Shown: positions 50,281-59,928, counted from the stretch's first letter. The stretch is DNA of 61,590 bases from Streptomyces triticirhizae (GCF_003696235.1 NZ_RFFJ01000010.1:1-61590); one strand, 5' to 3'. Translations and numbers: made by a program. The notes: generated from the sequence alone by a model not told the origin.

Positions 50281-52694
50281 CGGCCCCCATATGGTCGGGT
50301 GACTGGGTCACCCGCGCGCTGGGCGTGCGCCTGGAGGGCGCGGGGACGCGGGAGTTGCTGGGCCTGGCCCTGCGGCGCAACCCGCGCCGGGCGCATCTGC
50401 TGGTCTCCCTGGTGCTGGGCAAGCACGTGCCGCAACGGCCCGAGCTGGTGCACGGCACCGGGCTCGACCTGGGCCGGCGGGTCGCCGCCGAGCTGGGCCC
50501 CGAGGCGGCGCGCGCCGTGGTCCTGGGCTACGCGGAGACCGCGACCGGGCTCGGGCACAGCGTCGCCGACGGCCTGGACGCCGTCGGCTTTTTGCACTCG
50601 ACGCGGCGCGCGGTGCCCGGGGTCACGCCGGTCGGCGGCTTCGAGGAGGAGCACTCGCACCACACCTCGCATCTGCTGCTGCCCTCCGACCCCGGCCTGC
50701 TGGCGGGCGACGGGCCGCTGGTGCTGGTGGACGACGAGCTGTCCACCGGCCGCACGGTCCGCAACACCATCGCGACGCTGCACCGGCGCTGGCCCCGGGA
50801 CCGCTATGTGGTGGCCGCCCTGGTGGACACCAGAACCGAGCGGGACCGGTCCGAGCTGGCCAAGTTCGCGGCCGAACTGGGCGCGACCGTGCGGGTGGTG
50901 GCGCTGGCCCGGGGCCGGATCGCGCTGCCCGAGGACGTGCTGGCCCGGGGCGCCGCGCTGGTCGCCGCCCGGGAGACGCCCGGCGCCGAGCCGGCGCCCC
51001 CCGAGACCCCGCCCGTGCCCCGCCAGCGCACCGCGCCCGCCAGGATCGCCCTCGACTGGCCGGCCGACGTGCCCGACGGGGGCCGGCACGGCTTCACCCG
51101 CGCCCACCGCGCCCGGCTGACCGCCGCGCTGCCCGCGCTCGGCGCGGAGCTGGCCGCGCGGGTGCCGGAAGGCGCCCGGCGGGTGCTGGTGCTGGGCACC
51201 GAGGAGCTGATGTACGCGCCGCTGCGGCTGGCCGGCGCGCTCCAGGCCGCGCTCGGCGACCGCGCCGAGGTGGCGTTCTCCTCCACCACCCGCTCCCCGG
51301 TCCTCCCGGTGGACGACCCCGGCTACGCCATCCGCAGCCGGCTGACGTTCCCCGCCCACGACGCCCCCGCCGACCCCGGCCCTCGCTACGCCTACAACGT
51401 GGCCGGCGAACGCTGGGACGCGGCCCTCGTGATCACCGACGCCGCCGGCGACACCCCCGAACTCCACGCCCCCGACGGGCTGTTGGCCACCCTCGCGCCG
51501 CACGCGGGCCGGGTGCTGCTGGCCGCGCTGCCCGCGCCCAGGCCGCTGCCGCCGCCGCTGCGCGGCCCCGCGTTCTCCTCCTACCGCGCCGACGAGGTGG
51601 GCTGGCTGCTCCAGGACCTCTCCGAGGTGCGCCTGGAGGCGCCGCGCGAGGAGCGCGAGGAGGCCATCCAGTCCGGCGGCGCCCACTACGCGGAGTCGCT
51701 ACCGGTCGAGTACCAGCCGAGCGAGGAGTACCAGCGGCTCTTCCACAGCGCGCTGGAGACCTCGGCCGCCCGCGTCGCCCGCGCCGTCGGCACCGTCACG
51801 GAGACGGTCATCGCCGAACGCGCCCGGCCGCCCGTGCTGGTCTCGCTGGCCAGGGCCGGCACCCCCGTCGGCGTGCTGATGCGCCGCTGGGCCCGGCACG
51901 CCCACGGCCTTGACCTGCCGCACTACGCCGTCTCCATCGTGCGCGGCCGGGGCATCGACACCACCGCGCTGCGCTGGCTGGCCGCCCACCACGACCCGGC
52001 CGACGTGGTCTTCGTCGACGGCTGGACCGGAAAGGGCGCGATCACCCGGGAGTTGACGGCGGCGCTGGCCCCGTTCCCCGGCTTCGACCCGGGCCTGGCC
52101 GTGCTGGCCGACCCCGGCGGCTGCGTCACCACCTACGGCACCAGGGACGACTTCCTGATCCCCTCCGCCTGCCTCAACTCGACCGTCTCCGGGCTGGTCT
52201 CCCGCACCGTGCTGCGCGCCGACCTCGTCGGCCCCGACGACTTCCACGGCGCCAAGCACTACCGCGAACTGGCCGGGGCCGACGTCTCCGGGGCGTTCCT
52301 GGACGCGGTCACCGCCCGGTTCGCCGAGGTCGGCGCCGCCGTCGCCGACGACGCGGCGGCCCTGCTGGCCGCCGACCGCACCCCGACCTGGGCCGGCTGG
52401 CGGGCCGTGGAACGGATCAGCGAGGAGTACGGCATCCACGACATCAACCTGGTCAAGCCGGGCGTCGGCGAGACCACCCGGGTCCTGCTGCGCCGGGTGC
52501 CCTGGCGCATCCTGGCCCGGCGCGGCGCCGGCGCCGACCTCGACCACATCAGGCTGCTCGCCGAGCAGCGCGGCGTCCCCGTCGAGGAGACCGACGAACT
52601 CCCGTACAGCTGCGTTGGGTTGATCCACCCCCGCTACACCAGGGGCGCCACCGGCGCCGACGGCCACGCCAGCACCCCGAAGGAACGCCGATGA
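50277..52694 (+). CDS. Multi-domain phosphoribosyltransferase (PRTase-TRSP-StiP type)
   Basis: 805 residues. Part 1 (about 1-240) is an orotate-type PRTase with the PRPP loop VLVDDELSTGRT (149-160). Part 2 (about 265-450) fits a TRSP domain (RVLVLGTEELMYAPLRLAGAL). Part 3 (about 475-800) is a second transferase of the StiP/PRTase type with LVSLARAGTPVGVLMRRWA and FVDGWTGKGAI (about 579-589), ending YSCVGLIHPRYTRGA. In many genomes these are separate genes; here they are one chain. Predicted role is building a phosphoribosylated nucleoside-like compound in the Ter stress pathway. Confidence 0.85.
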   Translation: MTAPIWSGDWVTRALGVRLEGAGTRELLGLALRRNPRRAHLLVSLVLGKHVPQRPELVHGTGLDLGRRVAAELGPEAARAVVLGYAETATGLGHSVADGLDAVGFLHSTRRAVPGVTPVGGFEEEHSHHTSHLLLPSDPGLLAGDGPLVLVDDELSTGRTVRNTIATLHRRWPRDRYVVAALVDTRTERDRSELAKFAAELGATVRVVALARGRIALPEDVLARGAALVAARETPGAEPAPPETPPVPRQRTAPARIALDWPADVPDGGRHGFTRAHRARLTAALPALGAELAARVPEGARRVLVLGTEELMYAPLRLAGALQAALGDRAEVAFSSTTRSPVLPVDDPGYAIRSRLTFPAHDAPADPGPRYAYNVAGERWDAALVITDAAGDTPELHAPDGLLATLAPHAGRVLLAALPAPRPLPPPLRGPAFSSYRADEVGWLLQDLSEVRLEAPREEREEAIQSGGAHYAESLPVEYQPSEEYQRLFHSALETSAARVARAVGTVTETVIAERARPPVLVSLARAGTPVGVLMRRWARHAHGLDLPHYAVSIVRGRGIDTTALRWLAAHHDPADVVFVDGWTGKGAITRELTAALAPFPGFDPGLAVLADPGGCVTTYGTRDDFLIPSACLNSTVSGLVSRTVLRADLVGPDDFHGAKHYRELAGADVSGAFLDAVTARFAEVGAAVADDAAALLAADRTPTWAGWRAVERISEEYGIHDINLVKPGVGETTRVLLRRVPWRILARRGAGADLDHIRLLAEQRGVPVEETDELPYSCVGLIHPRYTRGATGADGHASTPKERR

Positions 52695-53590
52695 CCCCGG
52701 CCCGCACCCTGGTCGCCAGCGACCTCGACCGCACGCTGATCTACTCGGCGAACGCCCTGGAGCTGACCTGCGCCGACCGCGACGCGCCCCGGCTGCTCGC
52801 CGTCGAGACCTACCGGGGCCGGCCGCAGTCCTTCGTCACCGAGGCAGCCGCCGCCCTGCTGGCCCGGCTCGCCACCCACCCGGCGGCCGTGTTCGTGCCC
52901 ACCACCACCCGCACCCGCGAGCAGTACCTCCGGGTGCGGCTGCCAGGCCCGCCGCCGCGCTACGCGATCTGCGCCAACGGCGGCCATCTGCTGGTCGACG
53001 GCGTCACCGACCCCGACTGGCACCGCGCGGTCACCCGCCGGCTCGCCGCCGAGTGCGCCCCGCTCGACGCGGTCAGGGAACGCGTCCGCGCCACCGCCGA
53101 CCCGGACTGGCTGCTGCGCGACCGGGTCGCCGAGGACCTCTTCGCCTATCTGGTGGTGGACCGCGAACGGCTGCCCGACGCCTGGCCCAAGGCCCTCGCC
53201 GAGTGGGCCGCGCCCAGGGGCTGGACCGTCTCCCTCCAGGGCCGCAAGCTCTATGTGGTGCCGGAGCCGCTGACCAAGAGCGCCGCCGTCGCCGAGGTCG
53301 CCCGCCGCGCCGGCGCCGAACGCGTGCTGTCCGCCGGCGACTCGCTGCTCGACCGGGACCTGCTGCTGGCCGCCGACGCCGCCTGGCGGCCCGGCCACGG
53401 CGAGCTGGCCACCAGCGGCTGGACGGCGCCGCACGTCACCGGGCTCGACGAACGCGGCGTCAGCTGCGGGGAGTCGATTCTTCGCGCGCTGCTCGGCGAG
53501 CTGCCCGCCCCGGCAGCACCCGACGCCGCCGACGGTCCCGCGCCCACCGCCGCTCCCGGCGCCGGTCGGCCTGCCGCCACTCCTCGCTGA
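52691..53590 (+). CDS. HAD-superfamily phosphatase of the Ter module
   Basis: 299 residues. The HAD nucleophile motif is ASDLDRTLIY (Asp11, Asp13); later motifs include the Lys of VVPEPLTKSAAV and the acidic loop SAGDSLLDRDLLLAAD. The ATG overlaps the phosphoribosyltransferase stop. It likely removes phosphate from the pathway intermediate. The last 25 residues are Ala/Pro-rich, and their codons lie antisense to the end of the DUF4383 gene. Confidence 0.88.
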   Translation: MTPARTLVASDLDRTLIYSANALELTCADRDAPRLLAVETYRGRPQSFVTEAAAALLARLATHPAAVFVPTTTRTREQYLRVRLPGPPPRYAICANGGHLLVDGVTDPDWHRAVTRRLAAECAPLDAVRERVRATADPDWLLRDRVAEDLFAYLVVDRERLPDAWPKALAEWAAPRGWTVSLQGRKLYVVPEPLTKSAAVAEVARRAGAERVLSAGDSLLDRDLLLAADAAWRPGHGELATSGWTAPHVTGLDERGVSCGESILRALLGELPAPAAPDAADGPAPTAAPGAGRPAATPR

Positions 53591-54194
53591 TCTCCCGGCG
53601 CCGCCGCTCGACGATCCGCGACCGGCGCTCCGCGCCGCTGGCGACCTCCGGGTTGCGCGCCCGCCAGTACGGGTTGTCGTGCGGCAGCCGGCCGGCGACC
53701 CGGCCATAGGCGCCGATGAACAGCAGCAGCAGGCCCACCGCGTAGCTGAAGACCACGTTGGAGATCTCGAAGTTGAGGATGTTGGCGTCGGTCTTGATCA
53801 ACGCGAGGTTGACGAAGCCGCTCAGCAGGAACAGCACGCCCAGGCCCAGGCAGAACGTGGACGCCAGGTTGCCGCCCACCAGCATCGCCACCCCCAGCGC
53901 CAGGCCCACCACGACCGACAGCCAGCTGAGCGCGCCGTTGGTGTTCATGCCCCACACGGTGTTGTCCCCGGTGGAGAACGCGCCGAGCTTCCGCGTGATG
54001 CCCAGGACGCCGAAGATCACCAGGCCCAGGCCCATCAGCCCGGCGCCGATCCGGTAGAAGCGGTTCAGCCGGCGGTCGGCCGGCCGGTCCCGCTCCAGCC
54101 TGGCCCGGCTGAGCAGGCCCAGCGGTCCGCCGTTGGGCAGTCGAGGCTCACCGCGCGGGTCCGTCCCGATCAGGGACGACATCGATGCCGCCAT
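53460..54194 (-). CDS. DUF4383 membrane protein
   Basis: 244 residues. An N-terminal soluble stretch leads into RLNRFYRIGAGLMGLGLVIFGVLG, then three more membrane segments, typical of DUF4383. The C-terminal 70 residues are extremely Arg-rich (RRSRIVERRRREISEEW onward). Its last 131 bp overlap the HAD gene tail to tail. GAGGAGGTCGCC precedes the start. Function unknown. Confidence 0.85.
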   Translation of the reverse strand: MAASMSSLIGTDPRGEPRLPNGGPLGLLSRARLERDRPADRRLNRFYRIGAGLMGLGLVIFGVLGITRKLGAFSTGDNTVWGMNTNGALSWLSVVVGLALGVAMLVGGNLASTFCLGLGVLFLLSGFVNLALIKTDANILNFEISNVVFSYAVGLLLLFIGAYGRVAGRLPHDNPYWRARNPEVASGAERRSRIVERRRREISEEWRQADRRRERRWARDRRRRRVLPGRAARRAAREESTPRS

Positions 54195-54355
54195 GGCGAC
54201 CTCCTCCTCGGGTTCCTCGGGGACGCGTGCTACTCCCGGAAGCTCCGCCGAACGACCCGGCGGACTCCCGAAATGTCCCGTTCCGCGTACCCGATGTGGC
54301 GCCGCCCAACCACGCCGGGGGGCGCGACGTCAGCGGCCCGGGGCGCGCGGCGCGC

Positions 54356-55708
54356 TCAGCGCCCCGCCCGGATCGCCTCCACCACAGCGCCGGCCGTCTC
54401 CCGCACCGCCTCCAGCTCGGTCAGGAAGTGCCAGTAGTCCGGGTTCCGCCCGCCCTCCTCCAGCTCGGAGACCGCACGCTCCAGCCGGGCGACCGCCCCG
54501 TCCAGCGGGCGGGCGTGCCGGGGGTCGGGCACCGTGCGCCCGCGCATCGCGAGCCGCTGCGCGTCCCGCACCACGAACCGTGTCCGCTCGATCTCGCCCG
54601 ACGGGTCCCCGGCGATCTCGTTCAGCCGCCGCAGCCGCTCCCCGGCCGCCGACACCGCCTCGTCCGCGCTGCCCAGCAGCTCGTGCGCCCGCGCCAGCTG
54701 GGCGGTCGCCGCCTCGAACCGCTGCGCCCGCCGCTCCGAGCGGGCGGCGGCCAGCGCCTCGCCGGCCTCCCGCACCGCCTCCTCGGCCTGCTGGGGCACC
54801 CGTTGCAGGTCCTGCCAGCAGTTGGCCATGAAGCGGCGCCGCAGCTCGCTGAGGACCGGGCCGACGGAGTCCGCGCGGTTGCTGATCGCCTCCGCGCGGG
54901 TGCGCAGCGAGGTCAGCCGGCGGTCGATCTCGGCCGCCCGCTCCGGCAGCCGGGCCGCGTCCGCCGCGATCGCCTCGGCCTCCCGCCGCACCCGCTCGGC
55001 CCGCTGGATCGTCGGCCGCACCCCGTGCCGGCCGGCGCCCTCGTTCAACGCGCGCAGCTCCGGGCCGAGTTGGGCCAGCCGCGCGGCCAACTCGTCGGCG
55101 CCAAGACCTGACCCGCGCGCCCCGTCCAGCGCCTCCGTCGCCGCCAGCAGGGCCCGCCTGGCGCGCTCAACCGCAGGGGCCACCTGCGCCAACTGCTCCT
55201 GGGCCCGCGCGACCAGCGGCGTCAAACCCTGCTCGAACCGCTCCAGATCGCCCCTGACCCGCACCAGCGCGTCGGTCACCCGGGCCAACTCCCGCTGCGC
55301 GCGGTTGGCGTCGCCCGGCTCCAGCTGCTCCGCGTCCAGGTCGTGCGCGTCGAGGGTGGTGATGTAGTCGTGGCTGACCCGGTCCACCTGCTCGCCCAGG
55401 GTGGCGAACCCGGCGGCGGCCCGCCGCACCTCCGGCGACTCGTCGGCCGCCGTGACCGTCTCCAGCGTGATCCGCAGATCGCGCTGCGCGGTGTCCAACT
55501 CGTAGAACGCGGTGGCCGCCGCGTCCTTCGCCTGCTGCGCCCTGGCCCGCGACTCCTCCGCCCGGCCCCGACCCCAGCGCCGGGTCCCGCCGCCGGTGAA
55601 CGCGCCGGGCAGCGCGGCCCACGCGACCACCGCCAACGCGGCCGGCACCAGCACCACGGAGACGGTGAGATCCCTCGCCAGTCGGCTCGCCGCTCGGCCG
55701 GTTGTCAC
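54356..55708 (-). CDS. Membrane-anchored coiled-coil protein, hypothetical
   Basis: 450 residues from GTG 55708 with GGGGAGAAGG upstream. One N-terminal membrane segment (LTVSVVLVPAALAVVAWAALPGAF) is followed by ~400 residues of Ala/Glu/Arg-rich helix with few prolines, most likely long coiled coil. A Trp/Tyr-rich end (RNPDYWHFLTELEAVRE) closes it. It has no catalytic motif; a structural or envelope role is possible. A longer frame to 55858 would run into the tRNA gene. Confidence 0.8.
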   Translation of the reverse strand: MTTGRAASRLARDLTVSVVLVPAALAVVAWAALPGAFTGGGTRRWGRGRAEESRARAQQAKDAAATAFYELDTAQRDLRITLETVTAADESPEVRRAAAGFATLGEQVDRVSHDYITTLDAHDLDAEQLEPGDANRAQRELARVTDALVRVRGDLERFEQGLTPLVARAQEQLAQVAPAVERARRALLAATEALDGARGSGLGADELAARLAQLGPELRALNEGAGRHGVRPTIQRAERVRREAEAIAADAARLPERAAEIDRRLTSLRTRAEAISNRADSVGPVLSELRRRFMANCWQDLQRVPQQAEEAVREAGEALAAARSERRAQRFEAATAQLARAHELLGSADEAVSAAGERLRRLNEIAGDPSGEIERTRFVVRDAQRLAMRGRTVPDPRHARPLDGAVARLERAVSELEEGGRNPDYWHFLTELEAVRETAGAVVEAIRAGR

Positions 55709-55850
55709 GTGTCCTTCTCCCCGTGGTCGTGTAAGCCAGGTGAGTCCGCCGCCATTCTCCCATCCACACAACGATCCGAAAGCGGCTGGTAGTGCCCGCC
55801 TGAGATCCCTTTCGAACGGCTCCCGTGTAGGCTGTGCCCGCGAAATCCCC

Positions 55851-55922
55851 GGGTACATAGCTCAGTGGTAGAGCGCCGCCCTTACAAGGCGGATGTCGGC
55901 GGTTCGAACCCGTCTGTACCCA
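55851..55922 (+). tRNA. tRNA-Val (anticodon TAC)
   Basis: A full cloverleaf is visible: acceptor GGGTACA paired with TGTACCC, D arm TAGCTCAGTGGTAGAGC, anticodon arm CGCCC-TTACAAG-GGCG reading TAC, and T arm with GGTTCGAACC. The 3' CCA is not encoded. 72 nt. Confidence 0.95.
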
Positions 55923-56082
55923 CCGCTGTACCCGCCGCGGGTGGACGAGTCACCGGGCCTCCGTTCCGAGGGGCGTCGACGCCCGGAGGTCCCCGGGGGG
56001 AGCCCCTGGTTCGGGCGGTCGGCATGTGGTGTCATCGCCCATGACGTTTCGCGAGGGTGAGGGACGGGGGGAACTCGGGGCG

Positions 56083-57495
56083 ATGGTTGTGGAGTTGGAG
56101 CCGGCTGACCCCCGGCGGGTGGGCCGGTACCGGATCACCGGGCGGCTGGGGGCCGGCGGGATGGGCCGGGTCTTCCTGGGGCGTTCGCCGAGTGGGCGGC
56201 TGGTCGCGGTGAAGGTGGTGCGGGCCGAGCTGGCCGACGATCCCGGCTTCCGGGAGCGTTTCGCGCGGGAGGTCAGGGCGGCCCGGAAGGTCGCCGGGCT
56301 GTTCACCGCCGCCCTGGTCGATGCCGATCCCGACGCGGTCACGCCCTGGTTGGCCACCGCCTATGTTCCGGGGCCTGCCCTGGACGAGGCGGTGGTGGCG
56401 CACGGCCCGTGGCCGGTGGCGTCGGTGCGTGCCCTGGGCGCGGGGCTGGCCGAGGCGTTGGAGGCGATCCACGCCGTGGGGCTGGTGCACCGGGACCTCA
56501 AGCCGTCCAATGTGCTGATCGCGCCGGACGGCCCTCGGGTGGTCGACTTCGGGGTCTCCGTCGCGGTCGAGGCCACCGCGCTCACCCGCACCGGCGTCGT
56601 CGTCGGCACGCCCGGGTTCATGGCCCCCGAGCAGCTCACCGGTGCGCCCGTCACCGCGGCCACCGACGTCTTCGCGTTGGGCGCCGTCCTGACCTATGCG
56701 GCCACCGGCACCGGCCCGTTCGGCACCGGCTCGGCGCAGTCGCTCAACTTCCGTATCGCCTACGAGGAGCCGGATCTCACCCGCATCCCCGCTCCGGGGT
56801 TGGAGATCATCGGCCGCTGTCTGGCCAAGGAGCCGGCCGAGCGGCCCACGGTGGCCGCTGTTCTGGCCGAACTCGCCTCCGAGCGGGAGGAGTCCGACGA
56901 CCACCCGCCCACCGCCGTCGACCAGCACGCGGGGTGGCCCCCAGAACACATCGCCCAGGCCCTGCCCACGGCCCCGGCAACGCCCCGGTCCCGTCCGCGG
57001 CAGCCGACGCGGGCGTCCACCGTCCCGCCTCCGCCACCGACCGGAGCGGCCGCACGCGCGACGGTCCGGACTCCGAGCCCGCCTCCGGCCGCGCGCCCGG
57101 CCGCCGCGGCCCGCGCCGCCGCGGCCCTCCGGGCCGCCATCGTGATGGTGGTGGCCGCCCAGTTCCTGCCCATGGAGTATGGCGTCAGCGTGATCAGCGC
57201 CCCGATGGGTCCCCGTGGGCTGGCCCTCCCGCTCGGCGCGCTCAGCGCGGCCACCTGCGCCCTGGTGCTGAGGCTCCAGAACCGGGGCGGGAACGCGCCG
57301 GTACCGGCCTGGGCTCGGGTGCTGCACGGGGTGGTGACCACGGTCGTCACGGCTCTGGCCGTCCTCCTCGTGCCCATCCTCCTCACCGGCGGGGACCTTG
57401 GCTCCATCGGCGCCGGGGGGTGGTGCCTGATGTTGGCCGGCGTGCCGTTGTTCTACAGCGTCTACCAACTGTCCCCCGCCCGGCTGCGGAAGTAG
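56083..57495 (+). CDS. Serine/threonine protein kinase with C-terminal membrane domain
   Basis: 470 residues from ATG 56083 (upstream GTG 56026 and ATG 56041 are alternatives). Kinase elements are intact: glycine loop RLGAGGMGRV (21-30), Lys44 (VAVKVV), HRDLKPSNVL, DFGVSVA, APEQL. A Pro/Arg/Ala-rich linker follows from about 285, then about four membrane segments at the C-terminus instead of PASTA repeats. It probably senses a membrane signal and phosphorylates cytoplasmic targets. Confidence 0.9.
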   Translation: MVVELEPADPRRVGRYRITGRLGAGGMGRVFLGRSPSGRLVAVKVVRAELADDPGFRERFAREVRAARKVAGLFTAALVDADPDAVTPWLATAYVPGPALDEAVVAHGPWPVASVRALGAGLAEALEAIHAVGLVHRDLKPSNVLIAPDGPRVVDFGVSVAVEATALTRTGVVVGTPGFMAPEQLTGAPVTAATDVFALGAVLTYAATGTGPFGTGSAQSLNFRIAYEEPDLTRIPAPGLEIIGRCLAKEPAERPTVAAVLAELASEREESDDHPPTAVDQHAGWPPEHIAQALPTAPATPRSRPRQPTRASTVPPPPPTGAAARATVRTPSPPPAARPAAAARAAAALRAAIVMVVAAQFLPMEYGVSVISAPMGPRGLALPLGALSAATCALVLRLQNRGGNAPVPAWARVLHGVVTTVVTALAVLLVPILLTGGDLGSIGAGGWCLMLAGVPLFYSVYQLSPARLRK

Positions 57496-57531
57496 CCTCG
57501 CGGGGTTGGTGGACCACGCCTTCTCGGCGCG

Positions 57532-58233
57532 TCAGGCGTCCCGGCGGAGGAAGCCGGCGACGGCCGGCGCCGTGATCAGGGCGATCCAGCCGAGCAGGAC
57601 CAGCGCGCCCGTTCCCGGAGGGAGCGCGGCCTCGGGCCGGTGCGGGTGGTAGAGGGCGCCGCCGGCCGGGCCGGGCAGCAGGCGGGCGTGGCCGGTGAGC
57701 GGGGCGAGCAGCGGCGGCGCGAGCAGCACCAGACCGAGCGCGGTCACCAGCGCGGGGACCAGCGAGCGGAGCGGCAGCGCCACGGCCAGGCCCAGCAGCC
57801 CGACCAGCACCAGATGGCCGCCGGCGCCCAGGACGAGCAGCGCGTCGGGGGCCGCGTCGCTCCCGAACGACGCGGTGGCCAGGCTCGCGCCCAGGGCCGC
57901 CGCGCCGGTGAGCGAGGCGGCGGCCAGGTAGGCGAGGCCCTTGCCGAGCAGCAGCGCGCGCCGGTCGGGCACGGCGACCAGGGCCGGGCGCGCGTGCCCG
58001 GCCGGGTAGTCGGCGGCGACGGTGAGCACGCCGAGCAGGACCGTGCCGACCTGGAGGAACGGGACGGCCTCCGCGAGGACTTGGCCGCTGCCGGCGCTGG
58101 CGGCGGTGGCCGTGGTGGCGACGGTCAACGCGACGGCCGCCAGCACCGTTCCGAGCGCGGTCGCGAGGACGAGCGGCAGGCTGCGCAGCTTGATCAGCTC
58201 GGCGGCCGTGACATCGACGAGCGCCCGCCTCAT
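57532..58233 (-). CDS. ABC-2-type exporter permease
   Basis: 233 residues with six predicted membrane segments. The start MRRALVDVTAAELIKLRSLPLVLAT and the following long hydrophobic stretches are those of Streptomyces ABC-2 permeases, and VLLGVLTVAADYPAGHARPAL is the family's second-helix text. Its ATG overlaps the stop of the neighbouring permease. With that protein and the ATPase it would form an exporter for a drug, lipid or peptide. Confidence 0.85.
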   Translation of the reverse strand: MRRALVDVTAAELIKLRSLPLVLATALGTVLAAVALTVATTATAASAGSGQVLAEAVPFLQVGTVLLGVLTVAADYPAGHARPALVAVPDRRALLLGKGLAYLAAASLTGAAALGASLATASFGSDAAPDALLVLGAGGHLVLVGLLGLAVALPLRSLVPALVTALGLVLLAPPLLAPLTGHARLLPGPAGGALYHPHRPEAALPPGTGALVLLGWIALITAPAVAGFLRRDA

Positions 58234-59024
58234 GCGTCGCGCCGGTGCAGGACGAAGGCCGCGACGCCGAGCAGCGCCGCCGCCCAGGCGGCCATGACCA
58301 GCCCGCCGGGGAGCGGCGCGAGCGGGTCGTCGACGGCGATGGACGAGGCGTCGGCGAACAGCCGCAGCCCGGCGAGATCCGGCAGCAGGCGCGCCACCGG
58401 CGTCACCTTGGCGAGCAGCGCCGAGAACGACACGACCGAGCCGTTGACGAGGAACCAGACCAGTGGGAGCACCGGGCCCCGGGCGAGGACCGTGACCGCC
58501 AGGGCGAGGAGCGCCATCAGCGCCCAGTACAGCGCGACCCCGACCGCCCGGCCGACGAGCGCGCCCGGCTCGTGCGCGCCGGCCGCGTCGCCGAGCGCCG
58601 GCCGCGCCAGCGTGAGCGAGGCGGCGAGGGTGACGGCGGCGCCGGCGGCGACCAGCGCGACGAGGACGACGGCCTTCGCCGCCAGCACGGCGGACCGGCG
58701 CGGCACCGCGACGAGGGTCGTGGTGAGCTGCCGGCCGCCGCCCGCCCCGGGGCTGTTGGTCCGGTACTCGCCGCTGACGGCGAGGACGCCGAGCACCACG
58801 GCGCCGACCACGCCAAGTGGCGCCGCGTCGAAGGCGAGGTCGGCCGGCGAGGCGCCGGCCCCGGGGTCGAGGCGCGCCTCCCGGCGCGCGGACATCAGGA
58901 CGACGCCGAGCGTGCCGAGGAACGTCAGGCCCAGCGTCGCCCAGGTGGCGGGCAGGCTGGCGGCCTTGAGGAACTCGCCGCCGACCGCGCCCCGCAGCGG
59001 TGCCCCCGCGCGCCCCCGGCTCAT
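58230..59024 (-). CDS. ABC-2-type exporter permease
   Basis: 264 residues with six membrane segments and the same layout as its downstream neighbour (GGEFLKAASLPATWATLGLTF, VLAVSGEYRTNSPG). The two look like an old duplication. The start overlaps the ATPase gene stop by 4 bp, so all three genes are coupled. Confidence 0.85.
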   Translation of the reverse strand: MSRGRAGAPLRGAVGGEFLKAASLPATWATLGLTFLGTLGVVLMSARREARLDPGAGASPADLAFDAAPLGVVGAVVLGVLAVSGEYRTNSPGAGGGRQLTTTLVAVPRRSAVLAAKAVVLVALVAAGAAVTLAASLTLARPALGDAAGAHEPGALVGRAVGVALYWALMALLALAVTVLARGPVLPLVWFLVNGSVVSFSALLAKVTPVARLLPDLAGLRLFADASSIAVDDPLAPLPGGLVMAAWAAALLGVAAFVLHRRDA

Positions 59025-59809
59025 CGCGCGGACCCCGAGCGCCCCGCGCCCCCCAACGGCCCGGTCCCGCCCGGCCGTTGGGCCCCACCCAGGTCGGCCG
59101 CCCCGCCCCGGTCGGCCGCCCCCGTCCAGGCGAAGTACGCGCCCTCCAGCGAGCCATGGCCCGCCGTCAGCCGCCCCAGCGGCCCGTGCGCGACGACCCG
59201 CCCGCCCGCGATGACGGCGAGATCGTCAGCCACCTCGGCCACCTCGCCGATCTGGTGGCTGGACAGCAGGACCGTCCCGCCGCCGTCCGCGTGCCCCCGC
59301 AGCAGCTCCCGCAGCCAGCGGACGCCCGCCGGGTCGAGCCCGTTGGCCGGCTCGTCCAACACCAGCACCTCCGGCTCGCCCAGCAACGCGGCGGCCAGCC
59401 CCAGGCGTTGACCCATCCCCAGCGAGAACCGCCGCACCCGGGTGCGGCCGGCCGCCGCCAGCCCCACCCGTTCGAGCACCTCGGCCACCCGGCGCCCGGG
59501 GATGCCGTTGCTCCGCGCCACCCAGGCCAGATGCGCCCGCGCGGTCCGGGAGCCGTGCGCCCCCGAGCCGTCCAGCAGCGCCCCCACGGTGCGCAGCGGC
59601 GTGCGCAGGTCGCGGTACCGGAGCCCGTTGACCAGGGCGGCGCCGGACGAGGCGCGGTCCAGGCCGAGCAGGATGCGCAGCGCCGAGGACTTGCCGGCTC
59701 CGTTGGGGCCGAGGAACGCGGTCACCCGGCCGGGAAGCGCCCGGAACGTGACGTCCGTCAGGACGGTGCGGGGTCCGTGACGCTTGGTCACGCCGTCGAA
59801 GGAGAGCAT
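59021..59809 (-). CDS. ABC exporter ATP-binding protein
   Basis: 262 residues. Walker A GPNGAGKS (34-41), signature FSLGMGQRLGLAAALL, Walker B VLVLDEPANGLDP and the switch His in LLSSHQIGEVAEV are present. A Gly/Ala-rich tail is encoded by repeated GGCGGGGC-like DNA. First gene of the exporter operon, divergent from a two-component system that probably controls it. Confidence 0.92.
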   Translation of the reverse strand: MLSFDGVTKRHGPRTVLTDVTFRALPGRVTAFLGPNGAGKSSALRILLGLDRASSGAALVNGLRYRDLRTPLRTVGALLDGSGAHGSRTARAHLAWVARSNGIPGRRVAEVLERVGLAAAGRTRVRRFSLGMGQRLGLAAALLGEPEVLVLDEPANGLDPAGVRWLRELLRGHADGGGTVLLSSHQIGEVAEVADDLAVIAGGRVVAHGPLGRLTAGHGSLEGAYFAWTGAADRGGAADLGGAQRPGGTGPLGGAGRSGSAR

Positions 59810-59928
59810 GTCCCCATGCCAGCCGGGCGGCGCCGGCCTGTCATCGGGCCGGGGGCCGGCGTTCCGGGGGCGACTCCGTCCCCGGTCCCTCGGACCCGGG
59901 TCCGATGCCCGGGGCCGCGTCCCGTCCC

